Assembly: GCA_016987375.1 (NCBI GenBank)
Contig: PJRA01000263.1
Coordinates: forward strand, 1,491,409 to 1,555,408
Length of the DNA stretch: 64,000 bases
From: Brachionus koreanus
Lineage: Eukaryota > Rotifera > Eurotatoria > Ploima > Brachionidae
Direction of reading: 5' to 3'
Numbering within the stretch: the first letter of the stretch is position 1; the number at the start of each line of letters is the position of its first letter. The notes below the pieces were generated by a model that was given only the letters and a program-made list of their open reading frames with translations, ran no database searches and was not told where the DNA came from. Both the position numbers and the translations under genes were made by a program. This document shows positions 12,711-24,363 of the stretch, one piece after another.

Positions 12711-13255
12711 TAATATTTAATGACAAATGATATCTCGCTGATAGAGTGAGAGTAAAAATGGACTAAACTAAATACTAAAGTATTTAGATTACTAAAGTTT
12801 TCACTATGAATAAAAAAAACATATTAAAATAGTTATTCAAATTTCACCAATTTAATTTAGCTAATTATTAATAAAAAAATGAGAGAAAAATTAATATCAA
12901 ATATTTATTTAAATAAGAATTAAACTTTCAATTTAACTTCAATAAATACAGGTAATAAAAAAATTGCACTTTTAAATAAAAAAATAGTTTAAGATTAAAT
13001 TCTGCTCATATCTTAAATAAAACTAATTAAAAAAAAAAGCGTTTAAATAGAAAAAAATAAATGCTCACTATAAATACATAAAGAGAGTTTTATTGCTGAC
13101 TTTCCATTTTTACAATTTTGAAATTATTAGTCAATCGCAATTGAAAAAGAAAAAAAAACAATTTATTTGTTCATGTATAAACTTAAGCAAAAATTTCTCA
13201 AATCAATTATATGTAAAAAAAAAATAACCCTATAATTAAATTAATCTAAAGATAA
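12711..13255. other. Intergenic, 3' flank of CLEC16A
   Basis: AT-rich with no gene seen. A minus-strand AATAAA lies at 13162-13167, about 90 bp after the CLEC16A stop, and is the likely poly(A) signal. The nearby (+) KDM5 and (-) CLEC16A genes converge on this interval. Confidence 0.45.
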
Positions 13256-16200
13256 CTAGTAATATTGAATGGATGGATCATCTGGATTGAAAATAATTGG
13301 CTCAGAATTACTCTCGTTATTTACATTCATTTGTGTGTCATCGTCAGCTAGCGGTTTAATTGTTTCTTTTAGCTTTGTCGTCAAAAAATCATCACTTTCA
13401 TTTTGATTTAGCTGTACGCCAGAGTCACTAGTATTTTTGGGTGAAAAAACCGGTAGTGATTCTATTTTTTCTTTTAGTTTATTTGTATCCAATGAAGGAT
13501 TCGAGTTGGATGATGATGCCAAACTTGGAGAAGTGAATGAAATTTGATTTCTGTAAAACGATACCGAAATAGTGTTTGGATCAGATGGATTGCTTTTGTT
13601 AGTATTTACTGGTGAGCTTGTTTTTGAAAATGCAGCCATCGGTGAACTTATCATTTGAGTATGCTTTTCACCTTGGGCTATTTGAGACCAAGTTGATGAT
13701 ATCATAGATGCTCTTCCTTTAAAAAAAAAATAAAAAAAATAATTTCAACTTTTTTTTAAGTACCTGGATGGCTTAAGTTGTTAAGTAAATTATATCCTTT
13801 GGTTTAGTTCAAATTCTTTTAAAAATTTTTTATTTTTAAAAAATAATTATTGAATACCTGCTACTAAATTGTATGGTAGTATGTCATTTTGAGACTGTGA
13901 ATGCAAAAAATTTGGTTTTTGAGCATTTGAATTAGATGAAAGATTAAGCAATTGAGCGATCTTTTCCAATTTGATTCGTCTTGCTCTCTCCCGAGCGCGG
14001 ACTAAATGCTGCTTGGCAGCCATGCATCTAATATGGTCATCGAATGTAAATGTCGAATTTAGCAAAATATATGGTTTTCCTGATTGTGTTGACTTTTTTA
14101 TTGTTATACTCAGTGAGCGACTGTCTTCTTTATCTGGTGTAACCTCCACGTCCTAGTAGTTGTTAAACATTATTTTCTCTTATCATTGTCTAAGTTTTTT
14201 AACTCTTACTTGAATCAAATCGGAAAATTTGACAATCCCCCATCCGATGCGTTTTACTTCAGGTTCAACTAATATAAACTGGATTGGATCAATGACTAAG
14301 AATCGGCGATCTTTTCTAAATTCAATGATTTAATGACTTATATATTAAAATATAATAGTTTTCTTACTTGTCTTTTAGGTTAACTGTACAAGCAATTAGA
14401 TCACTGCTATCTTGTTAAAATCAAAATTAAGATTTAATTAAAATATAATTGAAAAAACTAAAATATTAAATTTAAATATTGGTAAACAAATATGGAATTT
14501 ATTTAGATTCATTTTTTTTTGTTAGTTGATAATTTTTTTTTCGAAATGGATTTTTAGATTTGGTAAAATTGAGAAAAGCTAAAATATGCTAAAGGAACCC
14601 TTGAAGATTAAGCTTTTAAACCCAAATCAAATCATTTGAAATTTTTGAACAAAAAAGGAAAACAGTAGAATTATTATTATTTATTTCAATGAACGGCCGA
14701 ATATAAATTATCAAGAATTAATTTATCAACAGTATAATAATCCAATTTTTTTTTCTACTAACTAACAGTATAATTTGTCAACTTTTATTTAATTGAAGAA
14801 ATTAAAAGCTATTACTAATTAATATAACAAAATAATTGGGGTTCTAGTAACCCTAATCTAAGCAGATTCTAAAATAATGCACTCTATTTTAGGAAAATGT
14901 TCTTTATTTCTGACTTTTAAAAATCCTTGGTTCACACATGATCTGTTGAAAAGACATTTTACATGATCTTTGGAAAAGGAAATAAATTCAAAATCAATAG
15001 AGAACTTAAAATTTACGAGTACAATTTAGATCGTGAGGAAAAAGTAAAGTTCTTAGGTATTAAGCTAGACTCAAAACTTACAATTAGCTCAATGATAGAT
15101 GATTAAAAAAACGCTGTAATTCAAGACTCAACATTATAAAGTATCTATCAAATAAAAAATGGGATCTTAAATTCAAAACACTAGGTAACTTATACAAATC
15201 CTTAGTAAAGTCAATATTAGATTATTCCTTTCCTTGTTAAAACTCTTTCCCAGAAACCAACATTAAGAAATTACAAGTAATTCAAAATTCAGCAGTCAGA
15301 TCCATTTTGAATCTAAAATATGATACTCTCTCCAACGTAATCAATCACGAGGCCTTTAACAAGCTTAAATTAGTAACAGTCTCAAATCGACTCTTTGAGT
15401 TGAATGAGAAATATGTCAGGGCAGGATTGAGACATTCTATTTCATTAGTTGTCAGACTGGTGGATGAATATAAAGAAGGTTTTGAATCACAAGATATATC
15501 GAATTTACTACTCCATTGTGTAATTGCTACTATAAACTAACTATTTCAAATTTGTTCCCTAATCACTTGAATTTAAACTTTAAATTTAGCGTCAAAATTG
15601 AAATTAAAAAGATGCCTCTGAAATTTATCCAAGGAAATTCTGGTAAGAGCATTTTGTCTTTTGCATTAAAATACAACTAAAGTGAACGGCGAAACCACGA
15701 CTTATCTCTAAATTTGTAATTCCTTGTATCTTTTGTACTTTTCAAATAGACATATCTTTTTTAGAGTTATGTAGATTTTAAAATTTTCTTTAAAAAATGA
15801 TATTATTATGAAAAATTATTATAGTTTATTTTTTAATATTTTTGAATCAAAAAAACATGAAAAAGTGCTTGGTGCTTCTAGTTTTTTAAATCGGATTTCC
15901 ACATCATATCTCGGTTTTCTATATAAGAAAGTAATGTCTGGCTAATTTAACTATTTTAAATTTTAGATTTTATTTCTTAGACAATATCAAATGGTTTACC
16001 GGTTTACATTCATCATTTGCACAGATTTCGCAAAATTTCTCTTCTAACTCAAATTTTTTGGTTTTGGTTATGACCCAATAGACCCAATAAAAAGCATTTC
16101 AATTAGAACGATCTAATAAAGAAGTGTTAAGAAATGCCAACTCAGCTAATGATACGAAAATCTTATCTATAATGAATAATCTCAACTCGATCTATTAGCT

Positions 16201-19200
16201 ACAACCAGATTTAGATAGAGTGGTTAAAACAGATATTGACTCAACTCGATGCGGATAAATACAAAGTTGGCAATTAAAATCCTTAGTTTTGTTAACTATC
16301 TTATTAGTAATTCGGCTGTTTTTAAGATACTAACTAGAAATTATAATAAAAGACTGTTGATGATTAAACATTTTTTTAAAACTTAACTTATAAAGAAAAC
16401 AAGAAAAATAATATGAGATATGATCTGAAGTTAAATGCCAATACCATAGAATTAATAGTCACGATTGGAACAATTGAATTCACCTCAAAGATATGCAATT
16501 ATTTAAACAGTAACCAAAAAGCACTGCATTTAGAAACGCTTAGCATTTAGAAAATGGCAAAATAATCAAACTGTTCAGACAAAGAATTAGTTGTAACATT
16601 AAGAAAAAGTTACAAGAGTTAGATTAAAGTTATGATAATGGTATAAAACTTTTGAGTAAGTGAAAAATTTAAAGAGATTTGGATATTTACTTACAGAGTT
16701 ATTTAAAATGCGGCAATCAAGTCAAAATGATTTAGCCAAAGAAAATAGAATGTTGAGTTTAATTAAGAAAGTTTAATTAAACTGCAGTTTTAACTCATAT
16801 TGATTATATAACGTTATACCATTCCGACAAATTATACAGATTTGATTACAATACAATGAATTTATTTTTTTAATGTAACTAATTATTAGAATCATTTTTG
16901 ATAAATTTATTGAAAAAAAATTTAAATTCAAAATTTTTTTAAATTGGAACGAATTTGAGTTAAAATTCGACGTGGTGTCTCTTGGCATATTATCTTAGAA
17001 AGATTATCCCTAAATTTACAACTTTAAAAAAAAAATTCATTGTATTGAATCAAAAATCTAATTAAAATACTTTCAAATTTTTTAAATAAAACAAAATGAA
17101 AATAAATTTAAAAAAAAAATACTTAAATCCAATGCATCGTTTTCCTTGACCAAATGCTCTTGTTTAGTAAGAGGCAATTGATTTTCAATTTCATTAGTTA
17201 AATTTAGACACAAGGTTCTAATCAAAAAAAAGTTTCTCATCAAATGCTTTAGCTTTTCTGTATCACCGCACGGAAAACGCTTAGTAAGTTCGATTCCACT
17301 AAGCGGTGTACTCGTGGGAGTCAACAAAATCGACCACTCTCTGAGCAGCATTTCACAACTAAACGTTTGAGACTGTCAAAATAAAATAAATGAAATTTTC
17401 AGATTAATCTAATAAGATAATTTTATAATAAATACATTAAAACTATGGTATTCATGCTCGAACATATCTAAAAACATTTCCTCAGTCCTAAAGCTTTCTC
17501 TAAGCATGGAAGCTGACTGCATCCTCACTTGCTCAATTCGCGTCATGTGCCCTTCACTAATGTACGATCTATGCGCCGTACAAGCAATGCTCTTAATTAC
17601 TCTAGTTGCTATTTCCAATGTTGACAAGCGTACCTTGTAGTCCGGCTCGACTGATTTTTCCACTATTTTAATCAAATAATCCATCAAATTTTCATTGTTC
17701 ATTGGGCTTGTTTCTCCATTGGTTTGTCGTGGCTTAATCAAATCAACAACTTTGCTTGGTAGGCCAGGATTATTGACCATTGTGTACATAAAACTCAAAC
17801 AAATAAGACTATTTAACTCATCATAATCATTTGTGTTCAAATATTGTAGCAAATTTTCAAAAATTAATCCGAGTTGAGCTTGATTTTTGGACATTACAGA
17901 CAAATTTCGATGTTTTTCATCATCAGTAATATTCAAAGCTAGTAGTTCACTATTATCTAGAATTTCATCATTGGCTTTGTCAGCTAAAGGCTCAATATTG
18001 AGCTCTTCGTTTGGGTTAACATTTTCATTTGATTTATTCAAAGAAGAAAAGTGTGGCACAGATAGTGACCGTCTACTGTGAGAGTGTGTACGCTTTTTTT
18101 CACTTGACAACGAAGACAAATAGTTGACCAAATTTCTGGGCTCTGACATGTAGTCATCAAAAGTCTGACCGGGTGGATTTTTGGATCTTTGGCACATTTG
18201 ATCAATCAATTTATCATCATTTACAAAGAAAATCAGCTCGCACAGGTCTGCTATCAATGGTTGATAAGTAATGATTGAAAAAACGTGAGATAACAAAAAA
18301 ACAGCCAAAAATGGTTGTATGTTAGGCATTTGATCTTTGACCAAAAATTTGTCTTTACGAATAAGCGAGCTCAAGAATACTGGTACAAATAGGCGTCTAA
18401 TTAATTGCTGAGTTAGAAAATTACTCAATGATTGGTTGTCTATCATGTATATGTCTTGTAAATAGTTTAAATGATCTATGTATTCGTCAATCGAATCGAT
18501 TAGACTCGATTTTTTTGTGTGACTATTAAATAGTTTAAATAATTAAGTTAGCATTGTTTTAAACTAAAAGTTGAGAACATGTTGAATTATAGTCATTAAT
18601 TTTAATCAACAAGTTGATTAAATTTTTTTTTATTTTTTGATTTGAATTTAAAAAAATAAATAGATTAACATTGTTTAATTATATTTGAGGTAAATTTTTT
18701 CATTTTCTTTTAACTAGTAAACTTGACCAAAGCTTGCAATTGAAAAAAAATTCAAATTTTGTCAGATTTTAGAACACCATATGTTTCAATTTCATTATTC
18801 AAATCCAAAAGAATAGTCAGATTAATGAAATCAAGTGATTAATTAATAGGATATTTTTCAAATTTTATTATCAATATCAATAACAATATTTTAATTATTT
18901 TTTCTTGAAATAAAAAATTATTTTTCTATGCATCACATGACTAAAAATTATGGTAAAAAAATTAAGTAAAAATTTTAAGAGTTCATTGATTAATTATTTC
19001 TTATACTATTAAAATCAAAAGATATTTCAATATCTTAGAAAAAAAAACAGGAAATCTTTCAAATTATTGAATATTCTAAAATTATGCATATTGAATTTTA
19101 TTTTATTTTAATTTTATAAATAAATAAATTTTCAATTTGGGTTTTTATTAGAAAATTTAAAAGAGAAAATAAAAGTTAAAAAAAAAAAATTGTTAAATAA

Positions 19201-21543
19201 AATCTTTTGATCAAAATTCATTTTTCAAAAATGATCAAAACATTTTAAATGCGCAGTTAAATTTTAATACATTTTTAGAAATTACAATCCTTTTTCAAAG
19301 TTTAAAAATAAAGCTTTTAAATGTTACAAAAATTTACGATGAAAATTAATTGCTTATTTAAGATATTTTTTTATCAATTAAGCTTGTAAAAGCTTAACTC
19401 TTTCTTGGATCGCATTATTTATTATTTAAGTCTATTTTTAAAATATTTTATCCATGTAGAATTATCAATTACATTTGGAGATGTCTTGCTACACATGAAT
19501 ATTAAATTTTGGTCATATACCTCAATATGCAGTGTAAATAATTAAATTGTATTTTACTTAATTGTAAATTTTGAAGCTCATTTAATTTTATCACGCTGCA
19601 AGGGACTCCTATCAATTTAATCTTGATTGTACTATTCTAAGTTCAGATTAAAATAACTTCAAATAAAATGATATATTTAATGCTAATGAAGATTTTAGAT
19701 TAAAATAATGGAAAAATAATTGAGAGATTTTTTTCGTCTAATGAATAATACATAAAAATGTTGCATTATCCAATTTAAAATATCTAAATCCAAGGCATGT
19801 GATTATAAAACAATTTCTTTTAAGTAATACAAACTTATTCATAATAGACGTATAAACTGTCCTTGTTATGGTTTTATTTATTTTAATATACAAATTTTTC
19901 TTTTTTTTTTACTTTGAAAATGCTGTCCTAGAAAAAAAATGCTAGGAAAAAAAATTTTTTTTGCAACAATTCCATAGAAAAAAGTAAATAAAAATTTTTG
20001 AATAATGAATGATCGAAGAATTTAAAAAATAAAGCTATATTTAATTTAAAAATTAGAAGATATTAAAAAATTTTATTAAATGAAATGATTTTTGTATGAA
20101 AAAAAAATCTAACCAATATAAGCGTTAAAGATGTATCTAAAATGATATAGAAAAGTAAACTTAATTAATATTCAAATAAAGCATTATTAGACCTGAATCA
20201 AAAAGATAGCGACAAATTAATAATTAAAAATTTTCTTTCTATAAAAAAAATTAGCTATTTTTTACCCTAAATAGTTACTCTATCTCTTTGTTAAATCCGA
20301 AAATCTAGTTTTTTGTCTTAATAATGGCACAAAAAACAATTATTTTAATCAAGAATATGCAACATGTTATGTTTATTTTATTTTAAGAAATTTTATTTTT
20401 ATAAATTTTAACTTATCTAAAATAATGATATTTTTTTTCAGTTAAATTCAATTTAAAAAAGACTGCAAAATGTTAATTTCACAAAGGCTAGGAGAATTTT
20501 TTTTAAAAATCAAATAATTCTTTGGAAAATAAATCAAAATAGTACTAGCTAAATTCAATAAATTCTCAACTTAGAAATTCGTTTATTAGTTCAACTTACT
20601 CGATTGTATTTTTGACGCAAATATCCAAATCTAACACATGATTCCGTATGAGCCAGACTAGATTGGAAAAATAGCATTGGGCCGTTTTTTCTTTGATAAA
20701 TTTTTGCATTTGTTGAACAGGCACTCGAAACACATTAAGAGTTAGAGTTCGAACTGCAATTCGAACCATGGCTTCAGGATGATCGAAAAATTTTAATGCT
20801 TCTACATACAAAGGAAATTCTGATACTCTCTGTTGATTAGAAAAAAATAATTTTTATTAAAAAAATAATTTTAGTTACTTCATTGAAAAAAAAGTGAATT
20901 GAGTGAGAGTTAAGCTTTAGAGAAAGTGTCTTGAGAAATGAAATGTAATAGGCCATGACTTCTTCATCAGAAAAATCGAATTTATTCAAAATAATGTTAT
21001 TTATGTGGTTGTTTGATAGAAGAAAATCTGTAAAATATAAAATTTTTTATAAAAATGTAATTTTGAATTATTTCTTTAATTACACAAAGATGTCTCGTTT
21101 CGAATGTTTTCGAATAAAATGTTAAGAGTTTGAAGCAGTTGAACACAAATAAACCGGCCATATTTTTGTCTCATATAGTGAAGAAAAAATGTTATCATTT
21201 GTTTCTCCAAGAAAAAACTTTATAAAAAAAATTATTAATTTCTTTAAAAAAATTCACTTCGAAAAAAACTCACTCAAAAACACCCGAGTCATTTTGATCA
21301 CCCCAAATGAGTATTTCAGAAATAGAGCGCAGTGTTTCGATAAGTAAATCTTTGTTGTTTTCAGTGACACTTTGATTTTTGTTTAATATTCCATACAAAT
21401 ATCTAGGAAAAATATTAAAAAATAAATATTTATTTAAATTTTCTGTTTGTTCAAAATTAAAAGAAAAACTACTTTAAATTTTCTATAGAGTGTGGGTTCT
21501 TTGGTTTGCCGATACCCATCCAAATTCGGGCCTTGGAAATCAT
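13256..21543 (-). CDS. CLEC16A: CLEC16A / Ema homologue (FPL-domain endolysosomal and autophagy regulator)
   Basis: Eleven exons on the minus strand: 21543-21473, 21402-21274, 21217-21084, 21027-20879, 20829-20600, 18522-17436, 17372-17123, 14410-14368, 14315-14210, 14152-13858 and 13716-13256. All phases agree and give 984 aa, close to the vertebrate length. CLEC16A is a cytosolic/endosomal membrane-associated protein that controls endosome maturation, autophagy and mitophagy through the E3 ligase Nrdp1. The N-terminal FPL region is well conserved ([48 protein letters not shown]). The middle keeps [17 protein letters not shown] and RFPCGD motifs and the exon 8-9 segment SSDLIACTV...RIGWGIVKF. 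The conserved C-terminal block ([33 protein letters not shown]) is followed by a Ser/Asn-rich tail (about 832-984). Despite the family name there is no C-type lectin domain. Introns 5 and 7 are long and filled with transposon relics. Confidence 0.95.
14955..15540 (+). mobile_element. Non-LTR retrotransposon relic (reverse-transcriptase 3' part)
   Basis: Lies in CLEC16A intron 7, antisense to the gene. A translation broken by two stops reads [13 protein letters not shown], then [25 protein letters not shown], and an intact last part (15307-15540) preceded by [11 protein letters not shown]. The order FLGI-x-LD, LYKS, LDY, QN-x-AxR is the usual thumb-to-C-terminal pattern of Jockey-like LINE polymerases. 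The fragment at 29130-29300 belongs to the same family. Confidence 0.75.
15700..15884. mobile_element. Truncated copy of the 23039-23785 TTAA element
   Basis: The right end GTGCTTGGTGCTTCTAGT and about 150 bp of preceding sequence match the outer parts of the element at 23039-23785, but without the LINE insert found there. The left terminus is missing. Confidence 0.6.
16120..16770 (+). mobile_element. Highly decayed LINE relic
   Basis: Short conserved words appear across several frames: NNLNSI and [10 protein letters not shown] near 16175-16230, then [27 protein letters not shown] sequence near 16690-16770. These follow the DL...W and GLIKK order of CR1-like reverse transcriptases and resemble 43510-43790. 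Many stops are present. It lies in CLEC16A intron 7. Confidence 0.5.
19205..19345. repeat. Dispersed repeat R2, copy in CLEC16A intron 5
   Basis: Matches 53820-53960: both contain TTCATTTTTCAAAAATGATC, a TTAAAT(G)GC/TGCAGTTAAAT segment, and CGATGAAA followed by TTAATT. Non-coding; class unknown. Confidence 0.5.
19437..19660. repeat. Dispersed repeat R1, copy in CLEC16A intron 5
   Basis: Partner of 6462-6725. The shared ordered blocks end with CACGCTGCAAGGGACTCCTA (here) and a TTAATCTTGAT-GTACTATTCTA segment. Confidence 0.65.
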
Positions 21544-23034
21544 TATTACGTACGTTTTAAAATATCAAATTTTTGATTTTTTATCTTAATAAATGATGAG
21601 TTAATTGAATGTTAGAGTAATTCAATGTTGTGATAAAATTTTTTAAAATAATATTTCATAATTACCTTTTTTTAAATGCTAATCTAAATTTTGAGTATTT
21701 ATTCGAGGTGCATTTTAAAATATGTGTTAAGTATTACGCTTATGTTAATTAGGGGACTTGTAAATGCATTCATGTTTTGTTAATTGCATGACATTTATTT
21801 TGTCTCAGAAAATTTTCTAATTAAGTTAAAATCAGAAACGGAAGAATTTTTTTTAACTGAATAAATAAAGAATAAATTTTATTTACAAAACACTAAGATT
21901 TACAATAATTGAGGTGTGTGATTTTTTGTTTGGGAAAATATTTAATTTAGCAAGAATATCGATCTTTTAATTTGAATCATATAATTACATTTATGAAAAT
22001 AAAATCATTCTCAATATTGTTAATTATAAAATTTTTCTTTTATCTTTTGTTTAAACTGGATAATAAAATTTTAATAATTTTTTGTTGCTTTAAACTATTC
22101 TTATTATCTAAGAAAATTTAACTAATTAACAATGAATATGTCAATTGAAAATTGATTATTTAGGAAATATTAGAGTCATTTTCAAGAATTTAGTTAAAGA
22201 CACCTTAGTTTTCATATTACTTAGATTTGTTTAGGAAAATAAACCTAATAATCAAATTAAATTGAAAATTCCCAAAAATTATCATTCAAAATAGGTTTTT
22301 GAATATTTTTTGACTAAAAAATTTATTGCACAGGCTTATTTCTAGAGCTTTGAATTAGTTTTGTAAGCGCAATTTAAATTTTTTTACAGCATAGAAAAAA
22401 TCAAAAATTTTTATAAACTTATTATTATTAATTTTTAAAAACATATTTAGTATTTAAAAAGACATTTAAAAGTCAGTATTTTAAAAGTCAGTAAGTTTAC
22501 CATTTAATATTAAAACTGCACTTTTAAAGAAAATTAGTTCTAATTTGAGTTAAGATCCAACTTATCTAAAAGCCGTAAATCTCAAAAAATTTTTAGTTAT
22601 TAACTTTGCCTCATTTTATTTCAGGAAGAGTCTTATGTCATCTTTATGATATTTCGAGATTTTTTAGAAGATAGATTTGAGTTATTGTAAATATTTATCT
22701 CGCTTTATCAAAAGATCAGTTTTTTAGTTTAAAGAAATTTTTTTTACGGATAATTTTCGATTTAATCAATTTTATTATAATTTTTATATATTTATTATCT
22801 TATCCATGTGAAGTATCTTTTAATTAAAATGTTTATTACAATTTTAATTAAAATGCTTTATCCCATCAGTATTATTTAAAAAATTTTGATCTAAAAAATG
22901 CACAGAAACAAAAAATTAAAATATCTAAAAATATCTATATTAAAATAGCTTTAAAAATAAAATATCTACTATCAAAAGGAAGAAGTTAATATCCAAAATT
23001 TCAAAGAACAATGAGTTTATATTTTATATTTCTT
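21544..23034. other. Intergenic region upstream of CLEC16A
   Basis: AT-rich with no coding signal in either strand. The CLEC16A promoter must lie at its left edge. Nothing else is recognisable. Confidence 0.4.
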
Positions 23035-23038
23035 TTAA

Positions 23039-23785
23039 CACTAGAAGCACCAAACGAGTCATTTTGACTCGTTTAAAAAATTTTTAAATCCTCTTATCTT
23101 TTGAATAGATTTTTCAAATGAATATATCTCTTTTGATTTATGTGGATTTTAAATTTTTTTTAAAAAAAATTTATTACTTTATACGGATATATTTAAACGA
23201 TCTCTTTATTTATTTAAATGATCTCCAAAAATTAATTAAAATTCTAGAGGCTGTTCAACTAAGAGCTACTCGTGCCATTTCTGGTTTTAGAGATCTAAAC
23301 TACAACGATAGACTAAAGACTCTAAATCTAATGAATTTGACCGAAAGGAGAATGAGAGGTGACTTAATTCAAATGTTTAAAGCTAAAAGAAATATTGATC
23401 ACGTGAAATGGCAATCTCCACTCACTTTTTCAAGCAGAAGTACAAGAGACCATCCATACCAAATTAAAAGAGAAATAATCAAAAATTGTGCCCAACGATA
23501 CCACTTTTTCACAAACCATTTAGTAAATGGCTGGAATAAGCTGGAAGTTGATGCAGTGGAAGCTCAATCTTGCGATATTTTTAAAGCAAAAATAGAAAAA
23601 ACCGTCATAATATTTTTTGCACATAATCTGTTGTCAGATTTTAGGCATTTATGTGTTGCAATAAATCACTATACTACTATACTACTAAAATTATCTCCTA
23701 ATTTTTACTTTATATAATTATTACTGTTTTTTTAAAATATTTTTTAATAAAAAAAACGTGAAAAACTGCTTGGTGCTTCTAGTGT
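23039..23785. mobile_element. TTAA-flanked (piggyBac-type) element containing a LINE fragment
   Basis: Perfect 15-bp terminal inverted repeats, CACTAGAAGCACCAA at 23039 and its inverse ending at 23785, are flanked by TTAA on both sides (23035-23038 and 23786-23789). Just inside the left end is a small palindrome, ACGAGTCATTTTGACTCGT. Removing 23200-23700, which is LINE sequence, leaves an element similar to 15700-15884. It carries no transposase, so it is non-autonomous. Confidence 0.85.
23200..23717 (+). mobile_element. LINE (CR1-like) 3' end nested in the TTAA element
   Basis: The open frame contains LEAVQLRATRAISGFRDLNY, DRLKTLNLMNLTERRMRGDL and IQMFK, then FFTNHLVNGWNKL. This is the typical C-terminus of CR1-type reverse transcriptase ORF2 (Q-x-RATR...GLRDLxYxERL...RRxRGDLI). 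The frame is open to 23717, so this is a fairly young 5'-truncated insertion. A CTATACTA-type repeat near 23670 may be the tail. Confidence 0.8.
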
Positions 23786-23789
23786 TAAG

Positions 23790-24363
23790 ATAAAAAACTT
23801 TTGAAAAAGTAAAAAAAGTATTTATATCGACCTTAAAAACAAATTTATTGATTCCAAAAGCATCTTCTATACATCTTGTAAGTCATTTTGTAAATTGGGA
23901 ATATTTATGAAATTTATTTACTATAATCGAAATAAAATTTCAAAATTTGAGTCTTTTTTTAATTTTAATGCGTTTTAGGGGAAGATGTGCTAGTTTTTTT
24001 TGATGCGCTTCTTAGAACAGAAATTGTGGTAATAAGGGAGACCCTTAAACTAATTATTTTCTTAAAATTAAAAATCCTCCTAACCTCATCAACACACAAA
24101 TCTTTTAAGATTTTTTCTCCAGTAAATACAACCTTTGAAAAAAAAAATACTTTATAAATTTAGTTGTGAATAAAGGGCAAATTTTATAGTCTTCATTTCA
24201 AAATTAAATTTTCTATTTCTTAGGAGCACATGAATTTAGTTTTAAAATTGCACGCAAGTAAAATACCTAAAACTAATTTAGAAAATCTCGTTTTTGACTA
24301 TAATTTTAATTAAAAATTTTCTTTTATTGTATTGTTTTTATAACGAAGAGATAAACTATTGAA
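23790..24363. other. Intergenic region upstream of TSR1
   Basis: AT-rich with no gene detected. It should contain the TSR1 promoter. No distinctive site was identified. Confidence 0.4.

Noticed and set aside
14955..15540. A host gene encoded by the 77-codon frame at 15307-15540
   Set aside because: The upstream sequence in the same frame shows reverse-transcriptase thumb motifs with stops, so it is a LINE fragment.
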